Shown here: positions 23,772 through 28,957 of the stretch, in pieces | How the letters are laid out: every line of letters starts with the position of its first letter | Numbering within the stretch: position 1 is the first letter of the stretch | Assembly: GCA_021784975.1 (NCBI GenBank) | Contig: JAJYGU010000017.1 | Span: forward strand, 1-28,957 | Direction: 5' to 3' | Length of the DNA stretch: 28,957 nt | Source: Planctomycetota bacterium | Lineage (GTDB): Bacteria; Planctomycetota; Planctomycetia; Pirellulales; Thermoguttaceae | Position numbers and translations under genes: made by a program | Notes under the pieces: model-generated | Seen by the model: the letters and a program-made list of their open reading frames with translations, nothing else | Database searches by the model: none | What the model was told of the DNA's origin: nothing

Positions 23772-24599
23772 TCAGCGGCTGGCGATCGTCCCTTCCAGCG
23801 GACTGCTGGCGGTGGCGTAGAGCTTCTTGGCGATCCGTCCGGCCCGCCAGGCCAAGCGGCCCGACTGGCAGGCCAGCCGCATGGCCTCAGCCATCCGCAG
23901 CGGATCTTGGGCGTGGGCGATCCCGGTGTTCAGCAGTACGCCGTCGACGCCCAATTCCATGGCGGTGGTCACGTCGCTGGCTGTGCCCACTCCGGCATCC
24001 ACGATCACCGGATAGTCCGGGTCGCCGTCCTTGAGGTATTCCAGGCAAATACGGATGGCGTTCGGGTTGAGCACGCCTTGGCCGGAGCCGATCGGACTGC
24101 CGGCCGGCATCACGCTGGCGGCCCCGGCTTCCTTCAGGCGCCGGGCAACCACCGGGTCGTCGCTGGTGTAGACCAGCACCTGAAAACCCTCGGCCACCAG
24201 CTTCTCGGTGGCCTGAAGGGTGGCCACCGGATCGGGCAGCAGGGTCTTTTTGTCGCCGAGCACCTCCAGCTTGACCCAATCCGCCCCGGGGTTGTTCATC
24301 TGCGCGAGGATTTCGCGTCCCAACCGAGCGACCCGGACCGCGTCCTCGGCGGTGAAGCAGCCGGCGGTGTTGGGAAGGATGGTATAGCGGGCAGTGTCGA
24401 TGAAATCCAGCAGGTTCTTGCCCTGGGCGTCGATCAACCGCTCGCGGCGCACAGCCACGGTGATGCACTCGGCCCCGGCGTTGGCCAGGGCGTTGCGCAT
24501 GATCTCGTAATCCGCGTATTTCCCCGTGCCGACGATCAGCCGGCTGGCAAAGGTATGCGAACCGATTCGCAGACAGTCATCGCAATTGGCATTGGTCAT
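23772..24599 (-). CDS. thiG: Thiazole synthase ThiG
   Basis: The 275-residue protein is the barrel that builds the thiazole of thiamine from 1-deoxyxylulose 5-phosphate, dehydroglycine and ThiS thiocarboxylate. Family motifs run throughout: FASRLIVGTGKY at 17-28, ITVAVRR, LPNTAGCFTAEDAVRVARL, VKLEVLGD with the Schiff-base lysine K110, MPAGSPIGSGQG, PVIVDAGVGTASD and GVLLNTGIAHAQDP. The start at 24599 is chosen since the upstream extension to 24638 (MGTVPFRPG) is read-through of the palindromic repeat. thiS is the preceding gene, but the repeat separates the two by ~100 bases. Confidence 0.95.
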   Translation of the reverse strand: MTNANCDDCLRIGSHTFASRLIVGTGKYADYEIMRNALANAGAECITVAVRRERLIDAQGKNLLDFIDTARYTILPNTAGCFTAEDAVRVARLGREILAQMNNPGADWVKLEVLGDKKTLLPDPVATLQATEKLVAEGFQVLVYTSDDPVVARRLKEAGAASVMPAGSPIGSGQGVLNPNAIRICLEYLKDGDPDYPVIVDAGVGTASDVTTAMELGVDGVLLNTGIAHAQDPLRMAEAMRLACQSGRLAWRAGRIAKKLYATASSPLEGTIASR

Positions 24600-24623
24600 C
24601 AAAGAGGAGTCTCCGGGTCTGAA

Positions 24624-24701
24624 GGGGACAGTCCCCATTTTCGCGGCGAACAGGCAACGCGAAGGGGACAGTCCCCGGCCGCGAAAATGGGGACAGTCCC
24701 C
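24624..24701. repeat. REP-like palindrome, family A (copy 4), between thiS and thiG
   Basis: GGGGACAGTCCCCATTTTCGCGGC at the left and GGCCGCGAAAATGGGGACAGTCCCC at the right are near-perfect arms. A third GGGGACAGTCCCC lies in the middle, so it looks like two nested or partly duplicated units. A transcript from thiS to thiG would contain this strong hairpin, which could protect or halt the RNA. Confidence 0.85.
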
Positions 24702-24706
24702 GTGAG

Positions 24707-24907
24707 CTATCCGCCTCCCACCAGGGTCACGATCTCCAGCCGGTCGCCTTCCGCCAGGCGATGCTGGCCGTGGCGCTGCCGCGGGACCAACTCCAGGTTC
24801 ACCTCGACTGCCACCGGCTTGCCGGCGAGTCTCAACTCCTCGAGCAGGCCGGCCACGGTGGTGCCCTCGGCCACCTGGCGATGCTGGCTGTTCACAATGA
24901 CTTGCAT
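24707..24907 (-). CDS. thiS: Sulfur carrier protein ThiS
   Basis: The 66-residue beta-grasp protein begins MQVIVNSQHRQVAEGTTVAGLLEEL and ends in VTLVGGG, with the C-terminal Gly-Gly needed for adenylation by ThiF and thiocarboxylation. VAVEVNLELVPR and LAEGDRLEIVT match the ThiS core. The C-terminal tail has one extra glycine. It lies 15 bases after an uncharacterised membrane-anchored gene and before thiG. Confidence 0.92.
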   Translation of the reverse strand: MQVIVNSQHRQVAEGTTVAGLLEELRLAGKPVAVEVNLELVPRQRHGQHRLAEGDRLEIVTLVGGG

Positions 24908-24922
24908 GTCGGCTGGCGCCGG

Positions 24923-25483
24923 CTACTGACCTCTTCGCGGCCGGACCGTGGGGACGTTGGTGGTCGCCGGAGCGCTGCCGGTGACCGCGCGGAAATAGGT
25001 CCGGCCTACGCAGGCCAACGGTTGGATATTAAGTTGATTGGCGGCTTGCATCGAGGTGGACCAGGGGATGACATAGGCGCCCATTTTGCCGGAGGTCACC
25101 TCGGCCACGTAACAGACGGCGCCGCTAGGCCGCATCCGCGAGCCGCCGGCCTGACGAAGGTTGGCCAATCCGGTGGCCATCATGAACTTGGGATTTTTCT
25201 GGGTATCGATGCCCAGATCGGCGGCCACGTTGATGCCGAACAACCCGGTGAAACTACCCATCCGCCCCAAGACCACCGCCCGCAAGTCGCCCGTCAAGAA
25301 GTCGAGAAAGTAGACCGCCTCCGTATCGTAGTCGACCGCCCCGGTGGCGATCGCAAAGGTGTCGGACCGGTCGGTAGCGCTGGCGTGCAAAGGGGTCTGC
25401 GGCCAAAGGCCGCTCAAGACAAGCCCGCTCACCAGGCCAACTGCCAGCGCGATCCAGACGCGATATCTCCGCCATACAGTCAT
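24923..25483 (-). CDS. Membrane-anchored protein of unknown function
   Basis: The 186-residue protein has a short basic start (MTVWRRYR) and one hydrophobic helix (about 8-27), acting as an uncleaved signal anchor or signal peptide. The remaining domain is globular: TFAIATGAVDYDTEAVYFLDFLTGDLRAVVLG, MATGLANLR, CYVAEVTSGKMGAYVIPWS. A Pro-Arg-rich tail ends it. I recall similar proteins only as planctomycete hypotheticals, and no catalytic motif is evident. It is in the same direction as the YugP-like gene before it (83 bases) and thiS after it (15 bases); a thiamine role does not follow from this. Confidence 0.72.
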   Translation of the reverse strand: MTVWRRYRVWIALAVGLVSGLVLSGLWPQTPLHASATDRSDTFAIATGAVDYDTEAVYFLDFLTGDLRAVVLGRMGSFTGLFGINVAADLGIDTQKNPKFMMATGLANLRQAGGSRMRPSGAVCYVAEVTSGKMGAYVIPWSTSMQAANQLNIQPLACVGRTYFRAVTGSAPATTNVPTVRPRRGQ

Positions 25484-25566
25484 GATTCTCTCCTACGTCA
25501 TGTCCCGCCCAGACTATTGCCCATCCTACCCGGATTTGCCCGGAGTTTCCAGTTGAGACTAATCCC

Positions 25567-26265
25567 TCAGTCCCGACTCCGCCCGCCGCCGAAACGCATC
25601 AGGAAGTAGAGTAGGGTGAGCACTGCTTGCAGGGTGGCCGCCACGTAGGTCAGGGCCGCCGCGTTGAGCACTTTGTTCACGTAGCCCAACTCTTCCTGGT
25701 TGATGATCCCCAGGCCGACCAGTTGAGCCTTGGCGCGGGAACTGGCGTTGAACTCGACCGGCAAATTGACCAACTGGAAGAAGACCACGCAACTGAACAG
25801 TCCGATACCCAGATAGATCAAGATCGGATTTGCGTTGAGAATCGCCCCAATGATGATCAGCAACATGCCAATGTTGCTGCCGATGCCGGCCGCCGGAACA
25901 GCGGCGTTGCGGACCAGCATGGGCGCATAGGCCTGGGCATGCTGAATGGCGTGGCCCGCTTCATGGGCGGCGATGCCCACCGCCGCCAGGGTGCGATTCT
26001 CGTACACCGCCTGGCTCAATCGCAAAACGTTCTCGCGCGGGTCATAGTGATCGCTCAACTGGCCGGGGATCTCTTCGATCTCCACGTCGTTCAAACCGGC
26101 GGAGTCAAGAATATGCCGCGCGGCGGCGGCGCCGCTCAGCGGGGCCGCCAGTTGCTGCGCCTGGGCATAGGCCGTATGGATGCGAAACTGGGCCCAAAGC
26201 CCCAACAGAAACGCCGGGGCGATGAACAGAAAGTACATCGGGTCAAACATCGGGTGAAAGAACAT
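25567..26265 (-). CDS. YugP-like membrane zinc metallopeptidase
   Basis: The 232-residue protein has a first membrane helix at about 10-24, the zinc motif HEAGHAIQH (H101, E102, H105), then helices at 120-145, 147-165 and 210-225. The stretch LPVEFNASSRAK after the third helix holds the Glu that is conserved in the YugP/DUF neutral zinc peptidase family. Total length and layout match the family. Substrates are not known. The ATG at 26265 is preferred. The gene is the first of a minus-strand run that leads to thiS and thiG. Confidence 0.88.
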   Translation of the reverse strand: MFFHPMFDPMYFLFIAPAFLLGLWAQFRIHTAYAQAQQLAAPLSGAAAARHILDSAGLNDVEIEEIPGQLSDHYDPRENVLRLSQAVYENRTLAAVGIAAHEAGHAIQHAQAYAPMLVRNAAVPAAGIGSNIGMLLIIIGAILNANPILIYLGIGLFSCVVFFQLVNLPVEFNASSRAKAQLVGLGIINQEELGYVNKVLNAAALTYVAATLQAVLTLLYFLMRFGGGRSRD

Positions 26266-26515
26266 GATCGATTTTCCTCAAACAAAGGCACCGCTGGCAA
26301 CAACTATTTTACCGCGATCTGACCGTGGGACAGCCGGTATGAAAGACGAAACAGTCCTTACCGTCACCTTATTCAAGCATATCCTGGATTCTACGCAACC
26401 GCCCGGCCAGCGGTTTGCCCTCGCGCGGATTATTCGGCCTAACATGCCTATATTCCCAACTCAACCAACAGAGGGGGTTCTTTCCCAAACCGCGCGGTTG
26501 GTGAATAATGCGGGC
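26266..26515. other. Intergenic region between divergent YugP-like and lipoprotein genes
   Basis: No gene is seen. It must hold the starts of both flanking genes, but no promoter stands out. AACCGCGCGGTT at 26488-26499 is a perfect 12-bp palindrome about 16 bases before the lipoprotein ATG, and could be an operator or chance in GC-rich DNA. Confidence 0.35.
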
Positions 26516-26866
26516 ATGTGGAACGCACGGCTTGCAGGGCCGACGATTCTTGTGTTTCTTGCCGGTTGTAGTTGCCAGAGCAAACCAGCCGAGCAGCCAC
26601 GGGAGCAATTAGGGGTGGCGCCGCCGTCGACCGCTCCGGCGGCACGGCTGCCCCCGAACGGACATGGCCTGGGACCGCCGGGCACCATTGTGCGCCCCAC
26701 CAGCCTGCCCACTATTGAGTGGACCCCGGAGGGTGATCGTCAGCAGCATCAGCGGTTCCACTGGCCGGCGGATTTCAAGATGCCCATTGACATCCACATC
26801 GTTACGCCGTCACCTCCGCCCTCGCGAGTCGTGGGCCCGTCGCCAACGATCAAACCAGCCCGTTGA
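26516..26866 (+). CDS. Small proline-rich lipoprotein
   Basis: The 116-residue protein has a lipoprotein signal: a short N-region (MWNARLAGP), a hydrophobic core (TILVF) and lipobox LAGC. The mature chain would begin at the Cys of CSCQSKPAE. The remaining ~95 residues are low in complexity and Pro-rich (PSTAPAARLPPNGHG, PSPPPSRVVGPSP), with no recognisable domain. An in-frame region upstream to 26264 is not needed, since the signal peptide fixes the start. The cls gene follows 26 bases later and may be co-transcribed. No function can be assigned. Confidence 0.62.
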   Translation: MWNARLAGPTILVFLAGCSCQSKPAEQPREQLGVAPPSTAPAARLPPNGHGLGPPGTIVRPTSLPTIEWTPEGDRQQHQRFHWPADFKMPIDIHIVTPSPPPSRVVGPSPTIKPAR

Positions 26867-26892
26867 GCCGCGGCCGCGCGCAGAATCCACCT

Positions 26893-28320
26893 ATGGAATG
26901 GCTCTTTTGGACTCAATGGCTGGCGATCAGCGAATGGGTGATCCGTCTGACCGTCCTGCCGGTGATTGTCTTGCGGAAAGAGCGGCCGGCCACCTGCCTG
27001 GCGTGGCTGGCCATCGTGTTTTTCGAACCCTGGGTGGGGCTGGCGCTGTACGTGTTGATCGGCGAGAATCGGCTTGGCCGACGCCGATTGCAGCGGCGGC
27101 GTGGCCGGCGGCGGCAGCTCGAGGCCAGCGCCTACCCGGCCGTCGAACCCTCGCATGTGGTCGAACCCCATGCGCCTGATGAGTTGCCGGCCGACATGCG
27201 CACCGCCGACCAGTTGCCGCTGGTCGGCGGCAATGCGCTGCGGGTGATGTTTCACACGGAGGAGGTGATCGAGCAGTTGATTGCCGAGATCGACGCTGCC
27301 GGCCACCATGTGCACCTGCTGTTCTACATCTTTCAAGACGACAGCGTGGGCCAACGGGTGGCCGAGGCCTTGGTCCGGGCCGCCCAGCGCGGGGTGGCCT
27401 GCCGGGTGCTGGCCGACGCAGTCGGCTCGCGGCGGCTCTTCCACCGGTTGGCCCCGCGGATGCGGCGCCACGGCGTGCGGGTGCTGCCGGTGTTGCCGGT
27501 GAAACTGTATCGGCTGCCGTTTGCCCGGCTCGACCTCCGCAACCACCGCAAGCTGGCGGTGATCGACGGCCGGGTGGCCTTCACCGGCTCGCAGAACATC
27601 GTCGAGGCGACCTACGGGCATAAGCGGGCGGGGGTGTGGCGGGATGTCATGGTCCGTATCACCGGCCCGGTGGTGCGGCAGCTCCAAAACATCTTTCTGG
27701 AAGACTGGTTTTACGAGTCGGGCGAACTGCTGGACGACGGGGGCCTGTTCCCGCCCAGCCGGGCCGACGGCCCGGTCGCCGTGCAGTTGGTGCCCACCGG
27801 ACCCGATCTGGACACCGAGCGGTTTCGCGACCTGGTGGTCAAGATGATCTTCCTGGCCCGGCGGCGGGTGGTGATTACCTCGCCGTATTTTGTCCCGGAC
27901 GAGGCCATGTTGTTGGCCCTGCGACTGGCGACCTTGCGCGGGGTGCAGGTCGATCTGGTGATCCCCGAGCGCAGCGACCATTGGCTGGTCAACCTGGCCG
28001 GCGGTTTCTATGGTCTGCACTTGCAGCGCTACGGGGTGAACGTACACTTGTTCCGCGAAGGCATGCTGCACGCCAAGACGCTGACCATCGACGATTCGCT
28101 GGCCATCTTCGGCTCGGCCAATTATGACATTCGCTCCTTCATGCTGAATTTTGAGTTGAACCTGTTGGTTTACGCCGGGGAGGCGGTCGACGAGCTATAT
28201 CGCTTGCAGCAGAGCTATCTGGCCTGTTCGCGGCCGGCAACTCCGCAGCACTGGGCCGCCGACACCCTCCTGGGCCGGCTCAAACTGAATCTCGCCAAGC
28301 TCTTCAGCCCGCTCTTATGA
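26893..28320 (+). CDS. cls: Cardiolipin synthase (phospholipase D family)
   Basis: The 475-residue protein has an N-terminal membrane region (about 8-28 and 36-55) and two phospholipase-D HKD motifs: NHRKLAVIDG (H218, K220, D225) and LHAKTLTIDDS (H393, K395, D400), each followed by a GSxN-type segment (GSQN, GSANYD). This is the ClsA-type layout, which makes cardiolipin from two phosphatidylglycerols. A basic linker (RRRLQRRRGRRRQ) follows the membrane helices. The start is ATG 26893 (MEWLFW); an in-frame TTG at 26863 would add a polar leader. Its stop overlaps the next gene's ATG by 4 bp. Confidence 0.93.
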   Translation: MEWLFWTQWLAISEWVIRLTVLPVIVLRKERPATCLAWLAIVFFEPWVGLALYVLIGENRLGRRRLQRRRGRRRQLEASAYPAVEPSHVVEPHAPDELPADMRTADQLPLVGGNALRVMFHTEEVIEQLIAEIDAAGHHVHLLFYIFQDDSVGQRVAEALVRAAQRGVACRVLADAVGSRRLFHRLAPRMRRHGVRVLPVLPVKLYRLPFARLDLRNHRKLAVIDGRVAFTGSQNIVEATYGHKRAGVWRDVMVRITGPVVRQLQNIFLEDWFYESGELLDDGGLFPPSRADGPVAVQLVPTGPDLDTERFRDLVVKMIFLARRRVVITSPYFVPDEAMLLALRLATLRGVQVDLVIPERSDHWLVNLAGGFYGLHLQRYGVNVHLFREGMLHAKTLTIDDSLAIFGSANYDIRSFMLNFELNLLVYAGEAVDELYRLQQSYLACSRPATPQHWAADTLLGRLKLNLAKLFSPLL

Positions 28321-28957
28321 CGCCTCCCGCCGCGAAATGCTTTTTCGCCTCCGACCTCCACTTGTTCGCCAACCGCTCCAATGCGCATCGCCATCTGCAG
28401 GCCATCGCGGAGACGGCCTCGCGGGCGGGAGTGTTCGTCCTCGGCGGCGACACCTTCGATTTCCGCTGGTCCAGGATCTCGACCGGTAAGGCGGTGGACC
28501 TGGCCGTCCGTTGGCTCGACGAGCTGACGGCCTCATGCCCGGCCTGCCACTTTCACCTCGTGCTCGGGAACCACGATTATCATCAGGCGTTCATTGATCG
28601 GCTGATCGATCTGGAGCCGCGGGTGGCCAACCTCGCCTGGCATCGCTACTACGTGCGGTTGGGAAGCAGCATCTTCCTGCACGGCGACGTGGCCGACAAA
28701 GAGATGGACTCGCGGAGCTTGGCCGAGGCCCGCGAGGAATGGCTCGACGCCCGCCGCCGCGGCCCCATGCTCAGCAAGCTAGATGACGTGGTGATCCTCA
28801 CTCGGCTGCACAAGCCGGTCCCCTATCTGGTCTACACGAAGCGGATCGTGGTGCGGCGGATCCTCAAGTACCTGCAAAGCATCGGCCAAGGTCCGGCCGA
28901 CGGGGTGCGGAACGTCTATTTCGGCCACATCCACCGGCAGTTGTCGAATTACTACTA
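28317..28957 (+). CDS. LpxH-like metallophosphoesterase (runs off right edge)
   Basis: The first 213 codons are visible. Calcineurin-like motifs are all present in order: DLH (D13, H15), GGDTFD (D45), GNHD (N85, H86), HGD (H122) and GHIH (H204, H206). This is the arrangement of UDP-2,3-diacylglucosamine pyrophosphatase LpxH and its relatives, which form lipid X during lipid A synthesis. The segment at 150-190 (Arg-rich, LVYTKRIVVRRILKYL) corresponds to the helical cap. The start overlaps the cls stop (ATGA). It could instead be a related phosphodiesterase, since the substrate is not settled by these motifs. The pairing with cls suggests an envelope lipid role. Confidence 0.8.
   Translation, partial: MTPPAAKCFFASDLHLFANRSNAHRHLQAIAETASRAGVFVLGGDTFDFRWSRISTGKAVDLAVRWLDELTASCPACHFHLVLGNHDYHQAFIDRLIDLEPRVANLAWHRYYVRLGSSIFLHGDVADKEMDSRSLAEAREEWLDARRRGPMLSKLDDVVILTRLHKPVPYLVYTKRIVVRRILKYLQSIGQGPADGVRNVYFGHIHRQLSNYY

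Noticed and set aside
24600..24638. Longer ThiG start (MGTVPFRPG...)
   Set aside because: These codons are read from the dispersed palindrome; ThiG homology starts after the ATG at 24599.
28315..28536. Minus-strand 73-codon frame at the right edge
   Set aside because: It is antisense to the metallophosphoesterase, whose full motif set is clear.

Overview
This is a GC-rich, densely packed bacterial window. It most resembles a planctomycete chromosome, possibly Pirellulales. The grounds are indirect: secreted PQQ-propeller proteins opening with a DWPAWRGPNRDG-type motif, zinc-ribbon membrane proteins, a membrane-anchored GspE-like protein beside pilT, and many dispersed palindromic repeats. 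No rRNA, tRNA, CRISPR array, phage or transposase gene is visible.

Region 1 (1-9922, minus strand) is the most notable part. It is one tightly coupled operon of nine genes, most junctions being 1-3 bp or ATGA overlaps. In transcription order: an MvhD-like [2Fe-2S] protein, methylenetetrahydrofolate reductase (MetF), two FMN/Fe-S proteins related to the glutamate synthase synthase domain, a class-II amidotransferase fused to a GXGXG domain, HdrC, HdrB, a fusion of an N-terminal HdrA fragment with NuoE, and the start of a NuoF-like gene cut by the window edge. Together they suggest a multi-subunit redox complex that links NAD(H), heterodisulfide-reductase-type Fe-S/flavin chemistry, one-carbon (methylene-THF) reduction and a split glutamate-synthase-like module. 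hdrABC-mvhD with metF recalls the Moorella MetFV-HdrABC-MvhD methylene-THF reductase. The NuoE/NuoF and glutamate-synthase parts are additional.

Four genes of this operon carry palindromic repeat elements read through in frame: inside two glutamate-synthase-like proteins, and at the C-termini of a third gene product and of HdrB. A further copy lies directly upstream of the MvhD gene.

Region 2 (10380-17697, minus strand) holds a TPR protein, a PQQ-propeller protein, two small membrane proteins (one CvpA-like), a membrane-anchored GspE/PilB-like protein whose Walker motifs have decayed, an intact PilT, and HisF.

Region 3 (17700-22550) is mixed: a truncated Mrr-type nuclease fragment, a DinG/XPD-like helicase with one Fe-S ligand replaced, a formate/nitrite-family transporter, and a PP-loop ATPase of the diphthine-ammonia-ligase family.

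Region 4 (22541-28957) holds a DUF2752 protein and a zinc-ribbon membrane protein (plus). A minus-strand group follows: a YugP-like zinc metallopeptidase, a membrane-anchored unknown, ThiS and ThiG. The window ends with a plus-strand lipoprotein, a cardiolipin synthase-type phospholipase-D protein, and a partial LpxH-like metallophosphoesterase overlapping it by 4 bp.
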